Below are positions 41,562 to 51,580 of a stretch of 64,000 bases of DNA, piece after piece. Position 1 is the stretch's first letter, and every line of letters starts with the position of its first letter. The notes under the pieces were generated by a model that ran no database searches, was not told the origin of the DNA, and was given only the letters and a program-made list of their open reading frames with translations. Where the stretch lies: assembly GCA_963717155.1 (NCBI GenBank), contig OY970326.1, forward strand, positions 3,286,001 through 3,350,000, given 5' to 3'. Both the position numbers and the translations under genes were made by a program. Source of the stretch: G963717155 sp963717155 (lineage in GTDB: Bacteria > Actinomycetota > Thermoleophilia > Gaiellales > JALYLC01).

Positions 41562-44500
41562 ATGCAAGCGCAACACGGAACGATCCGGTTCTCCCCGACG
41601 GATCTGAACGCATTTCTCGAGTGCGAGCATCTGACGCAGCTCTCACTTGCGGTCGCGCGAGGCGAGCTCGAGAAGCCGACCGACGAGAACTCCCAGGCCG
41701 ACCTCGTCAAGCGCAAGGGCGACGAGCACGAGGCCCGCTACCTCGCGGAGCTGATCGCCGATGGCCGCAGCGTGCTCACGATCGAGCACGCCGGCGACTT
41801 CGAGGCCAGCGCACGCGCGACCGAGGCCGCGGTTCGGGCCGGCGCGGACGTGATCTACCAGGCGTGCTTCGTCGACGGTGCCTGGCGCGGCTTCGCCGAC
41901 TTCGTCGAGCGGCAGGCCGACGACAGCTACGAGGTGGTCGACACCAAGCTCGCGCGCCACTCGAAGCCGTCCTACGTGCTTCAGCTGTGCTTCTACTCGG
42001 AGCAGCTCGCGCGCCTCCAGGGAGGCCGCTTGCCAGCACGGATGCACGTCGTGCTCGGAACGCACGAGCGGGAGAGCCTGCACGTCGCCGACTTCCTCGC
42101 GTACTACCACCGCGTGCGCGAGCGGTTCGTCGGCGCGGTTGCTGCCGGGATCGACGTCTACCCCGTCCCCGTGTCGTTCTGCCCACGCTGCGACTTCAAG
42201 AGCCGCTGCGAGAGCCGGTGGATCGAGGACGATCACCTCAGCCTCGTCGCCCGGCTCCGGGGCGACCAGGCGATTCGCCTCGAAGCGGCCGGCGTGCACA
42301 CGGTCGTCGAGCTAGCCAAGGCGGGCGATGCCTCCCGTCCACCCACGATGGCGCCGCGGACGTTCGAGACGCTTCGCGAGCAGGCGGCGATGCAGGTCGC
42401 GGCGCGCTCGGGCGCTCACACGTGGAAGGTGCTCGCTCCCGAGCCGAAGCGCGGGTTCGAGCTGTTGCCGCCGCCGAGCGCCGGCGACCTGTTCTTCGAC
42501 ATCGAGGGCGACCCGTTCTGGGAGCCTGGCCGTGGGCTCGAGTACCTGTGGGGGTTCGTCGACGCCGGGAGGACATTCAGGCCGTTCTGGGCACACGACC
42601 GTGCGGAGGAGCGCCGTGCCGTCGAGGCCACGATCGACCTGATCCGGGTGGGTCGTGCGCAGGATCCGCGGATGCACGTGTACCACTACGCCGCGTACGA
42701 GGTGTCGGCGCTGAAACGGCTCACGTGCGAGTACGGCACGCGAGAGGACGAGCTCGACGAGCTCCTGCGCGCCGAGGTGTTCGTCGACCTGTACAAGGTC
42801 GTCTCGCAGGGCCTGCGCCTGTCGCATCCGCGCTACGGCCTCAAGCAGGTCGAGACGTTCTACTTCGAGCGTTCGGCCGATCTGCGCGCAGGCGACGACT
42901 CGATCGTGCTCTACGAGGGTTACCTCGAGCATCGCGACGCCGGACTCCTCGATGACATCGCCGAGTACAACACCGAGGACTGCATCTCGACGCTGGAGCT
43001 GCGCGACTGGCTCCTGCCACTGCGGCCCGCGTCGGCGCCGGAACCCGAGCCGCCCGAGCCGCGCGATCCGCCCCTCGACACGGCAGAGATCGAGCAGCTG
43101 CGCCAGGCGCTGCTCGCCGGGCTGCCCGACGATCCCCACGCGATCGTCGCTTCCGACCGGTCCCGCTGGCTGATGGCGCAGCTCGTCCTGTACCACCGCC
43201 GGGAGGCCAAGCCTGTCTGGTGGGCGTTCTTCGACAAGATCGGGCGTACCGCCGAGGAGCTGCAGGAGCGAGACTCGGATGCGATCGGCGGGATCGAGCA
43301 GACCGGGCCCGCGACCGCAGCCGGGAGCTCGCAGCTCTACCCGTTCGCGTTCCCGGCGCAGCAGCACCACCTCGGTCCGCGCACGAACGTCTACGACCCC
43401 GCGACCGGCAAGCCGGCCGGGGTGATCGAGGAGCTCGACGACGAGGCCGGGACGCTGCTCCTGCGACGGGGGCGATCGCTCGCGGACGAGCCGCTGCCGG
43501 GCTCGCTCATGCCCGGAGGCCCGTACTCGACGCCCGAGCAGCAGGCCGCGCTGCGGCGCCTTGCGCGTGCGGTGCTCTCCGGCTCAGCCTCGTATCCCGC
43601 AGCGCGCTCGATCCTCGAGCGGACATCTCATGGGCAGGCCCTCCCCCAGGACGACCTCGACGCCGCGCGGCGGCTCGTCGCGGGACTCGACGGGCAGCAC
43701 CTCTTCATCCAGGGCCCGCCCGGCTCTGGCAAGACCTATACGGGCGCGCGCCTGATCGCCCACCTGATCTCGCAGGGCCGGCGCGTCGGCGTGACCTCCA
43801 CGGGCCACAAGGCGATCCATAACCTGATCGAGGCCGTGGAGGAGACGGGCGTCACGTTCCGAGGGCTCAAGAAGGGCGACTCCTACGAGAGCGGCTCCGT
43901 CACCACCTCCGCCAACCAGGAGCACTTCTCGCAGCCCGAGCAAGACGTGCTGCTGCTCGGTGGCACCGCGTGGCTCTTCTCGCGCGAGGACATGCAGGGC
44001 GTGGTCGACACGCTCTTCATCGACGAGGCGGGGCAGATGTCACTCGCTGACGCGCTCGCCGTCGCCACCTGCGCGCGCAACGTCGTCCTGCTCGGCGATC
44101 CGCAGCAGCTCGGTCAGGTCTCGCAGGGCATCCATCCCGAAGGCGCCTCGGCATCGGTGCTCGAGCACCTGCTCGGCGACGAGGACACCGTCTCACCGGA
44201 TCGCGGACTCTTCCTTTCGCACACGTGGCGCATGCACCCGGACGTGTGCAGGTTCATCTCGGAGACCTCGTACGAGGGTCGGCTCCACTCCGTCCCCGAG
44301 TGCGCGCGGCAGCGGATCGACTCACCCGTGATCACGGGTGCAGGGCTCCGCTTCATGCCCATCGGGCATCTGGCGAACCGTGCTTCCTCGATCGAGGAGG
44401 CCGACCGCATCGCCGCCGAGATCGAACCAGCTGATCGGCGGCACGTTCACCGACAGCGGCGGCGCCGTCCGACGGATCGGCTGGGATGACATCCTCGTCG

Positions 44501-44823
44501 TGACCCCCTACAACGCCCAGGTGCGGTGCCTGCGCGCCCGGATCGGGCCGCTCGCGCGGATCGGCACGGTCGACAAGTTCCAGGGCCAGGAGGCGCCGAT
44601 CGTGTTCTTCTCGATGGCGACGTCGAGCGGCGAGGATCTGCCCCGGAACGTCGAGTTCCTCTTCTCGCGGAACCGTCTCAACGTTGCGATCTCGAGAGCC
44701 CAGGCGCTGGCGGTACTGGTCGCCAGCCCCAGGCTGCTCGAGATCCGCTGTCGCTCGATCGAGCAGATGCGCATGGTCAATGCGCTCTGCCGGTTCGTGG
44801 AGCAGGCGGCCGTCAGGGATTGA
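41562..44823 (+). CDS. TM0106-type RecB-like nuclease fused to a Dna2-like helicase (frameshifted)
   Basis: About 1085 residues after repair. The amino half is a RecB/Cas4-like nuclease (LNAFLECEHLTQLSL; YEVVDTKLARHSKP; FCPRCDFKSRC for an iron-sulfur cluster) followed by an RNase-H-like part (DLFFDIEGDPF). The second half is a superfamily 1 helicase: GPPGSGKTYT (Walker A), FIDEAGQMSLADAL (Walker B), GDPQQLGQVSQG, LSHTWRMHPDVC, then VVTPYNAQV, TVDKFQGQEAP and NVAISRAQ. Frames change near 44425; removing one C there gives EIEQLIGGTFTD. A role in DNA end processing or repair is likely. Confidence 0.88.
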
Positions 44824-45706
44824 AGCGCTGCTCGGCGGCTGCTACCTGCGCGGGGTCGTGCACGATCTGCGCCGACGGGTGGGCTCCGGCCAGCGTCACC
44901 AGCTGCGCGGCCGAGCTGCCCGGGAGCACCTCGTAGACCGGCCAGCGGATGTCCTGCGGCTGCTCGCTCGCGTCGCGGCCGGGATCGCTGAGCTCGACGG
45001 GCTTGCCGTCGGCGACGGAGACCCACATCGTCCAGACAGGTCGGCCGGCGTCAGGCCTGAGCGAGATCGCCCAGGTATCGATGCCGTCGTGCAGCTCGCG
45101 CCCGGTGACGGTCATCGCGCCCTGCTCGAGCAGGGTCCGTACCTTGGTGACGATGGGATCCCCAGCGGGCAGCGAGGGATCCGGGCCCGTCTTGCCCGGC
45201 GCAGGGACGGTGCCCGCCGCCGGCGGCGGCCCGAGCGGGTCGTAGATCGTGTTCGTCGCCGGGTCGTAGAGCGCGTCGCCCGAGACCTCGAACGTCTGCG
45301 CGCCCTCGACCAGCTCGCGTTCTGCGGTCGGCTCGTCCGCCGACTGCCAGAACTCGCGCGTGGTGGTGTGCGTGCCGCTCGTCTCGATGCTTCGCGCGTG
45401 CAGGACCGTGCCGGCCGGCGGGTCGAGCCAGCGCAGGGTCTGCTGCGTGATCGCAGCGGCCGACGGCGGGCCGCCGAGGTTGTCGGGGCCGCCGCCGAGG
45501 ACGACCGCCGCGGTCGCGGCGACGATGACGCCGGCTGCGACCGGCACCGCCACCGAGCGGGGGACGGAGCGGCGCGGTGCGATCGGCTGCTGTCGCACCC
45601 GGGCGAGGAGCGCGCCGTCGAAGGCGTGCTGGTCGACGTCGGCCGCCGCGGGGCGTGCCGCGCGCAGACGACGGTTGAGATCATCGGTCAGGTCGTCGTG
45701 TTCCAC
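44813..45706 (-). CDS. Membrane anti-sigma-like protein
   Basis: A 297-residue protein with a short cytoplasmic amino end (DDLTDDLNRRLRAARP), one membrane helix (VAVPVAAGVIVAATAAVVLGGG, about residues 52-73) and an extracellular beta-rich domain containing ETSGTHTTTREFWQSAD, DTWAISLRPDAGRPVWTMWV. The layout matches membrane anti-sigma factors. It starts inside the end of the ECF gene (19-base overlap), which supports pairing. Its stop overlaps the helicase stop by 11 bases on the other strand. Confidence 0.72.
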   Translation of the reverse strand: MEHDDLTDDLNRRLRAARPAAADVDQHAFDGALLARVRQQPIAPRRSVPRSVAVPVAAGVIVAATAAVVLGGGPDNLGGPPSAAAITQQTLRWLDPPAGTVLHARSIETSGTHTTTREFWQSADEPTAERELVEGAQTFEVSGDALYDPATNTIYDPLGPPPAAGTVPAPGKTGPDPSLPAGDPIVTKVRTLLEQGAMTVTGRELHDGIDTWAISLRPDAGRPVWTMWVSVADGKPVELSDPGRDASEQPQDIRWPVYEVLPGSSAAQLVTLAGAHPSAQIVHDPAQVAAAEQRFNP

Positions 45707-46194
45707 AGGGTCTGCTCCTTCGTGGTGGTCGCGTGGTGCGCGGCACGCAGACGGCGGCGTGCGCGCGCCGCGCGCATCCGGAACGCCGCGGGTGTGATGC
45801 CGAGAGCCTGCGCGGCGTCCGCGCTCGACAGGTCGAACCAGGCCGTCAGAAGCACGGCCTCGCGGTCGAGCGGAGAGAGGGCGAGCAGCGCGCTGCGCAG
45901 CGCGCCGTCCCCGACCCGCTCGGCCGGGTCGGGCCCGTGCGTGCGGGGCTGCATGTCGAGCAGCGCGTGCAGCGCGCCCGAGCGTCGGCGGCTACGTCGA
46001 GCGTTCGCCAGAACGCGGCGCGTGACGCCGATCAGCCAGCCGAGCTCGGCATTCCGTGGAATGTCGCGCTGCCGGCGCCAGGCGATCGCGTACGTCTCCG
46101 CGACCGCATCGTCGGCGTTCTCGCCCGACGCCACCGAGCGGGCGTAGGCGAGCACGCGTGGATAGGTCTCACGGTAGAGGCGTTCGAAGTCCAC
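45688..46194 (-). CDS. ECF-type RNA polymerase sigma factor
   Basis: A 168-residue ECF sigma factor. Region 2: FERLYRETYPRVLAYARSVA, ENADDAVAETYAIAWRRQRD, ELGWLIGVTRRVLANARR. Region 4: LLALSPLDREAVLLTAWFDL, SADAAQALGITPAAFRMRAARARRRL. It overlaps the membrane anti-sigma-like gene, forming a classical sense-and-respond pair, and is distinct from the sigma factor at 40694. No ribosome site is obvious before the ATG at 46194. Confidence 0.87.
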   Translation of the reverse strand: MDFERLYRETYPRVLAYARSVASGENADDAVAETYAIAWRRQRDIPRNAELGWLIGVTRRVLANARRSRRRSGALHALLDMQPRTHGPDPAERVGDGALRSALLALSPLDREAVLLTAWFDLSSADAAQALGITPAAFRMRAARARRRLRAAHHATTTKEQTLWNTTT

Positions 46195-46245
46195 GCCGGG
46201 TAAGTGTCCACCGGATCATGGATCGCAACCGCCGCCGGGCGACCC

Positions 46246-46264
46246 GCGTTCGTTCGACGAACGC
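46246..46264. repeat. 8-bp inverted repeat
   Basis: GCGTTCGT and ACGAACGC with a three-base loop lie between the sigma gene start and the end of the small secreted-protein gene. It may be a weak terminator or operator. Confidence 0.35.
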
Positions 46265-46280
46265 AGGCCGCCCCGGGAAA

Positions 46281-46568
46281 TCACACCGCGTGGCCGCCGA
46301 TGCCGACGCTCGCGTACGGCGACATGTTCGCCACGGGCCTGCCGGCGATCGAGACGCGCATGCCCCGCCGCAGGAGACGCTCGCTGAGACCCGGCGTGTG
46401 CCCGTTCGCGAAGTGCAGCGCGCGAACCGGTGGCTTCGACGGTGCGACCGGGTGCGCGTACGCGCTGCCGACGAAGATGCCGAGCGCCGCGACCACCGCG
46501 ACGCCACGCGCCACGAGCCTCAGCCGCAGGCTCCTCCGGGCGCGCCCTGTGTGCGACCGACCGTGCAT
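46281..46568 (-). CDS. Small secreted hypothetical protein
   Basis: A 95-residue protein with a basic start, a hydrophobic signal segment (LVARGVAVVAALGIFVGSAYA) and a short mature tail (HPVAPSKPPVRALHFANG). AAAGGAG precedes the ATG at 46568. No family is recognised. It is divergent from the SARP-propeller-SBP fusion gene and on the same strand as the ECF sigma gene. Confidence 0.55.
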   Translation of the reverse strand: MHGRSHTGRARRSLRLRLVARGVAVVAALGIFVGSAYAHPVAPSKPPVRALHFANGHTPGLSERLLRRGMRVSIAGRPVANMSPYASVGIGGHAV

Positions 46569-46702
46569 AAGGTGCTCCTTTGCATCCACGGGACTCATCG
46601 AGCCCAAGGGTGCAGAGGAGCCGCTCCACAGCCGCTCCGGATCGCTCCACATCTGCTCCACGCTGGCATGCAGGGCAACCGCGTGAGATCCTCCGCACAG
46701 GG

Positions 46703-49700
46703 ATGGAGCGCGAGTTCCGGATTCTGGGTCCGCTCGAAGTCACGCTCGACGGGAGCGTCGTCTCACTTCGCGGGCGTGGGGAGCGCGCCATCCTCGCAAT
46801 CCTGCTGCTCAGCATCGGCGAGGCGGTCTCGGTGGAGCGCCTCATCGACGGCGTCTGGGGCGAGGCGCGTCCGACCAGTGCGAAGCACATGGTCCACGAG
46901 TACGTGTCGAGGCTGCGAACCGCGCTCACCGACGTCTCGCAGATCGCAACGCGGCCGCCGGGGTACATGCTGGAATCGGCCGGCGAGGCGTTGGATGTCC
47001 GCGAGTTCGGGGCGCTCACAGCGGCGGCTCGCGCGGCGGCAGGCGCCAACCGGCCGGCAGACGCGCTGCGCGCGTACGATGAGGCACTCGCGCTCTGGCG
47101 CGGGGATGCGCTCGCCGACGTCGCGCTCGAGGGCCAGGCGCTGACCGCTGCCACGCGGCTCGATCAGGAGCGCCGGCTCGTCGGCGAGGAGCGCATCGAC
47201 TGCGCCCTTGCGCTCGGACAGCATCAACAGCTGATTCCAGAGCTGGAGCACAGGGTCGAGGAAGCGCCGTTGCGCGAGCGCACGCGCGGGCAGCTCATGC
47301 TCGCCCTGTATCGCTCCGGGCGCCAGACCGAGGCGCTCGACCGCTATCGCGAGGGGCGGGCGCTGCTCGTCGAGCACGCAGGCGTGGAGCCGAGTCGAGA
47401 GCTACGCGAGCTCGAGCGAGCGATCCTGACGCAGGATCCGGCGCTGGAGCCCGGGCCACCGATGGGGGATCACGCAGCGACCGCGGCGACCGAGGGACCG
47501 ATCCGCACTGCCCCGGCGAAGGTGCCGGCAGTGGTCTTCGCGCGTCGGCGCTGGAGGTGGCTGGTGGTCTCGGCTGTCGTGCTCGCGGCGGCGGTCGGGA
47601 TTCTCATATTCACGGTGGGTCGCACTAATTCCCCCGGCGCACTCGCCAGGATCGACGCCAACTCGGCAGGGTCGATCGATCCCGGGCACAACCGGCTCGT
47701 CGATCAGGTGGCTGTCGGAGCCGGGCCGGGGCGGATCGCCGCCGGCTTCGGGTCGCTGTGGGTGGTGAACGACTTCGACAGCACCGTCTCGCGGATCGAC
47801 CCGACCAGCGGAGGGGTGCAGACGATCCCGGTAGATGGCGATCCGACTGCGATCGCCGTGGGAGCGGGGTTCGTGTGGGTCGCGTGCACCGGCACGCGAA
47901 CCGTCGACCGGATCGACCCACAGCTGAACAAGCGCACGCAGCGGATACCGGTCGGAAACGGACCGAGCGGGATCGCGATCAGCCCGGGCGCCGTGTGGGT
48001 CACGAACCGCCTCGACGACACCGTGACGAAGATCGACTCGAAGACCGGCGCGGTCCTCCGTGCCCACCTGAATGCCGGCGCGAGCCCGAGCGACATCGCC
48101 TACGGCCTCGGCGCGCTCTGGATCGCGAACGAGTCGACCTCGACCGTGACGCGGATCGATCCTCGCACCGGCGGTCTCCAGGAGTTCAACGTCGGCAACG
48201 GGCCCGAGGCGGTCGCGATCGGGAGCGGCTCGGTCTGGGTCGCGAACAGCCTCGATGGAACCATCTCGCGGATCGATCCACGCACCAGCGTCGTCACGAG
48301 CCGCGTGGTCGGACAGGGCCCGTCATCGGTGCTTGCGAGCGAGGGCGCGATCTGGGTCGCCGACAGCTACGGCAGCCGGATCGTCCGCATCGACTCCGCG
48401 AGCATGGACGTCGTGCGCACGATCGCCGTCGGAAGCGGGCCCCAGAGCCTCGCAGCCCTCGACGGACGCGTGTGGCTGAGCGCGCGCGAGACTCCCAGCG
48501 TCCATCGTGGAGGCACCCTGCGGCTGTACGAGCTGAATGCTCCCGACTCGCTCGACGCGGGAGCCGGCTACGGCGGCGACTGGTCGGTGTCGTCGGTCAG
48601 CGGCGACGGACTCGTCGGGTTCAAGCGCGTTGGCGGCGTGGACGGTGGCACGTTGGTTCCCGACCTTGCGACGTCGCGACCGGTGCCCACCGACGGTGGG
48701 CGGACGTACACGTTCCAGCTCCGACCGGGCATCCGCTACTCGAACGGCGAGCCGCTGCGTGCGAGCGATATTCGCCGCGGACTCGAGCGTGTGTTCCGCT
48801 TCGGCGGGCTGAGCGGGTACTACCGAGGCCTCCTCGGAGCCGGCGCATGCTCGAAGAGCCGGTGCGACCTCTCACGCGGTGTCGTGACCGACGACCAGAA
48901 GGGCAGCGTCATCCTGCACCTGCACGAGCCCGACCCGGAGCTGCTCTACAAGCTGGCGCTCCCCGCAGCCTTCCCCGTGCCGCGCGGGATCCCGGCGAGC
49001 CGCCCGCTTCCGCTCGGTGTTCCCGGAACGGGGCCTTACATGGTGCAGAAATACGCCAGAGGCTCTCGGCTCGTGCTGGTGCGAAATCCGCACTTCCGGG
49101 AGTGGTCCGCCGCTGCACAGCCCAACGGCTACCCGGACCGGATCGTCGTGACCTATGGCAGTGCGCTCGGCAGGCAGTTGACCGCCATCGAGCACGGCGA
49201 TGCCGACTTCATGGAGTCGCCGTTGCCCGCCGCTCGCGTCGGTGAGATCGAGACTCGCTACGCCGCGTTGGTGCATGTCTTCCCGGCATCGATGACCTAC
49301 TCGGCCTTCCTCAACACGAGACTGCCGCCATTCAACAAGCTCGCCGCGCGGCAGGCGTTCAGCTACGCGGTCGACCGCAGCAAGGCCATTCCCGGGTTCG
49401 GCGGGGTCAAGGAGGCCGCCGTCACCTGCCAGATCATCCCGGCCGGCATGGCGGGCTACCGACCGAACTGCCCCTTCACGCGCAACCCGACCCGGCAAGG
49501 AGTCTGGACTGGCCCCGACCTCGCGAAGGCGCAGAAGCTCATCACTGCCTCGGGAACCCGGGGACAGAAGGTGGTCTTCTGGACTGGCGACTTGCCGCTC
49601 GAGCGCGTCATCGGGGATCTGGCCCTCGCGACCCTCAGGAAGCTCGGGTATCGAGCCACGCAGAAGGTTCTCAGCAACACCGACTACTGGAACCACGCGA

Positions 49701-50068
49701 ACGACTCTCGCACGGGGATACAGGCCGGCTTCTACGGCTGGGCACCGGACTATCCCGCCCCATCGAACTTTCTCACGCTCTTCACCTGCGGTGCATTCCT
49801 TCCCGCGAACCTGAACAACGTCAACCTCGCCGAGATCTGCGACCCGCGCATCGACCGGGCGGTCTCCAGCGCTCTGGCCCGGCAGACGACCGACGCGGGT
49901 GCGGCGGCGGACGCCACCTGGGCCACCGTCGATCGCGTGGTGACGAAGCTCGTTCCGTGGGTGCCGATCGTGAACCCTCGGGATGCGGTGGTCGTCTCCC
50001 GTCGCGTCGGCAACGTCCAGTCGAATCCGCAGTGGGGGGTGCTGATCGACCAGATGTGGGTCAGGTAG
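46703..50068 (+). CDS. SARP/BTAD - transmembrane - beta-propeller - solute-binding protein fusion
   Basis: A 1121-residue one-protein receptor. Residues 1-95 are a SARP winged helix (EREFRILGPLEV; VWGEARP; RPPGYML) and 96-245 a BTAD domain (LWRGDALADV; RGQLMLALYRSGRQTEAL). One helix spans about 286-305 (WLVVSAVVLAAAVGILIFTV). Residues 330-600 hold about six propeller blades (GSVWVANSLDGTISRIDPRT types, as in Vgb/YVTN proteins). Residues 603-1121 are a family-5 peptide-type solute-binding domain (YTFQLRPGIRYSNGEPLRASD; GTGPYMVQKY; FYGWAPDYPAPSNF). The order implies cytoplasmic DNA binding and outside ligand sensing, CadC-like in principle. No transporter genes are adjacent. Confidence 0.9.
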   Translation: MEREFRILGPLEVTLDGSVVSLRGRGERAILAILLLSIGEAVSVERLIDGVWGEARPTSAKHMVHEYVSRLRTALTDVSQIATRPPGYMLESAGEALDVREFGALTAAARAAAGANRPADALRAYDEALALWRGDALADVALEGQALTAATRLDQERRLVGEERIDCALALGQHQQLIPELEHRVEEAPLRERTRGQLMLALYRSGRQTEALDRYREGRALLVEHAGVEPSRELRELERAILTQDPALEPGPPMGDHAATAATEGPIRTAPAKVPAVVFARRRWRWLVVSAVVLAAAVGILIFTVGRTNSPGALARIDANSAGSIDPGHNRLVDQVAVGAGPGRIAAGFGSLWVVNDFDSTVSRIDPTSGGVQTIPVDGDPTAIAVGAGFVWVACTGTRTVDRIDPQLNKRTQRIPVGNGPSGIAISPGAVWVTNRLDDTVTKIDSKTGAVLRAHLNAGASPSDIAYGLGALWIANESTSTVTRIDPRTGGLQEFNVGNGPEAVAIGSGSVWVANSLDGTISRIDPRTSVVTSRVVGQGPSSVLASEGAIWVADSYGSRIVRIDSASMDVVRTIAVGSGPQSLAALDGRVWLSARETPSVHRGGTLRLYELNAPDSLDAGAGYGGDWSVSSVSGDGLVGFKRVGGVDGGTLVPDLATSRPVPTDGGRTYTFQLRPGIRYSNGEPLRASDIRRGLERVFRFGGLSGYYRGLLGAGACSKSRCDLSRGVVTDDQKGSVILHLHEPDPELLYKLALPAAFPVPRGIPASRPLPLGVPGTGPYMVQKYARGSRLVLVRNPHFREWSAAAQPNGYPDRIVVTYGSALGRQLTAIEHGDADFMESPLPAARVGEIETRYAALVHVFPASMTYSAFLNTRLPPFNKLAARQAFSYAVDRSKAIPGFGGVKEAAVTCQIIPAGMAGYRPNCPFTRNPTRQGVWTGPDLAKAQKLITASGTRGQKVVFWTGDLPLERVIGDLALATLRKLGYRATQKVLSNTDYWNHANDSRTGIQAGFYGWAPDYPAPSNFLTLFTCGAFLPANLNNVNLAEICDPRIDRAVSSALARQTTDAGAAADATWATVDRVVTKLVPWVPIVNPRDAVVVSRRVGNVQSNPQWGVLIDQMWVR

Positions 50069-50214
50069 ACGGCCTCGGCCCGGCATTCCAGCGTGCTCGA
50101 ACGCGCGCCGACCCGCGCGCGCGAGAGACGAATCGTCGATGCCGAGGAAGCGCAGCACCCAAGTGTTCTCGGGGCTCGCGAAGTCGATGCTCGGCAGATC
50201 GTCGGGTCGCTGGC

Positions 50215-51543
50215 TCACGCGTTCCTCGCCAGCTTCGTCGCGCGCACGACGAGCCCCGGGACAGGATCGCCGGCCTCGAGCCGCAGCTCCGCCGGCACGA
50301 TCACCGGCTCGAGGTCCGCGTGCGTCAGCACGCGATCCAGGTACTCGCGCGCGTGGCAGTAGCGTCCGCTGACGCCGAGCGCGTAGCCGGCGTCGCTGAC
50401 GTGCTCCTCGACGGTGAAGACGAGGCAGCCCCCGGGACGCAGCGCGGTCGCGGCGGCGGCGACGACGCCGTCGAGCGGCCCGAAGTAGACGAGGGTGTCC
50501 GCCGACACGATCACGTCGAACGCGCCGGCGGAGCCGGCCATGTACGCGGTCAACTCGTGCTTCACCAGCTCGTCGTAGATACCGCGATCCCGGGCTCGGG
50601 CGAGCATGCGAGCCGACAGGTCGACTCCCACCAGGCGGCGCGCGTACGGGGCGATCAGCGGTCCGCACAGGCCCGTGCCGCAGCCTGCGTCCAGCACATC
50701 GAGGCTCTTCGACGCCTCGATGTCCGAGTCTGCCAGCATCTCCGCGACCAGCGCGGGCGCCCGGTACTGGAGCTTTGCGAGCTTCGAGTCGAAGCTGGCG
50801 GCGAAGCTGTCGAACGTCCGCTCGACGAATGCGTCCGATGCACGCGACGGGACGTCGTGGCCGGAGCAGGCCGCGAGCATGTGCCGCGCGATGGGATCGT
50901 CCGGGTCCTCGGTGAGCCATTCCTCGAACAGCTCGACCGCCTTGTCGACCTCGCCGAGCGTGCAGTGGGCGAGCGCGAGGAGTCGCCGCGCTTCGGGATC
51001 CCTCGGCCTGAGTGTGATGACCCGCGAGAAGCAGACAGCTGCTTCGTGCGACCGTTTCTGGCCGTTCAGCAGGACGCCGAGGTTGTGGTACGCGTCCGAG
51101 TGCTCGGGATTCAGGCGAATCGCAGTTCGATATGCCGCCTCCGCCTCGACCACCCTTCCCTGCGCTCGGAGCACCACACCGAGATTGTTATGCGCGTTGG
51201 CATGCTCGGGATCGAGCGCGATCGCGCGCTGGTACGCGCCGGTCGCCTCGTCCAGCTCGAGCCGATCCTGGAGCACGATGCCCAGGTTGCTGTGCCAGTC
51301 CGCCCGCTCGGGCTCGAGCTCGAGGCTCCTCTCGATCAGCGCGACCGCGTGCTCGCCCTGCGCCTGCTGGTGCGCGAGCACGCCCGAGAAGTGCAGGGCG
51401 TCCGCGCAGTCGGGCGCGACGTCGAGGATGCCGCGGTAGATATCCGCAGCGGCCGACCACTGCTCGTTCTGCTGCAGCACGATGGCGATCGAGATCGCCT
51501 GGTCCACGCTGAGACCACGGCCGCTCGCGGGCAACTCGTCCAT
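50215..51543 (-). CDS. TPR-repeat protein with SAM-dependent methyltransferase domain
   Basis: A 442-residue protein. Residues 10-220 hold about six tetratricopeptide repeats (NLGVVLRAQGRVVEAEAAYR, AYHNLGVLLNGQKRSHEAAV). Residues 235-442 form a class I methyltransferase: VLDAGCGTGLCGPLI is motif I, GVDLSARML the acidic strand, DVIVSADTLVYFG motif IV and LRPGGCLVFTVEE the later core. Similar TPR-methyltransferases act on proteins or small molecules; the target is unknown. It follows the hcp gene on the same strand by 37 bases, so co-transcription is likely. Its stop shares GTGA with a short open frame at 50218 discussed separately. Confidence 0.85.
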   Translation of the reverse strand: MDELPASGRGLSVDQAISIAIVLQQNEQWSAAADIYRGILDVAPDCADALHFSGVLAHQQAQGEHAVALIERSLELEPERADWHSNLGIVLQDRLELDEATGAYQRAIALDPEHANAHNNLGVVLRAQGRVVEAEAAYRTAIRLNPEHSDAYHNLGVLLNGQKRSHEAAVCFSRVITLRPRDPEARRLLALAHCTLGEVDKAVELFEEWLTEDPDDPIARHMLAACSGHDVPSRASDAFVERTFDSFAASFDSKLAKLQYRAPALVAEMLADSDIEASKSLDVLDAGCGTGLCGPLIAPYARRLVGVDLSARMLARARDRGIYDELVKHELTAYMAGSAGAFDVIVSADTLVYFGPLDGVVAAAATALRPGGCLVFTVEEHVSDAGYALGVSGRYCHAREYLDRVLTHADLEPVIVPAELRLEAGDPVPGLVVRATKLARNA

Positions 51544-51580
51544 CGCGTCGCCGCCGGGAAACGGCCCGCGTCCTCGCGGG

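Noticed and set aside
48872..50218. Minus-strand frame starting GTG at 50218, sharing GTGA with the TPR-methyltransferase stop (VSQRPDDLPSIDFASPENTW start)
   Set aside because: The first 50 codons look somewhat protein-like, but the frame then lies fully antisense to the solute-binding domain of the fusion gene. It may be the remnant start of a once-coupled gene; not strong enough to list.
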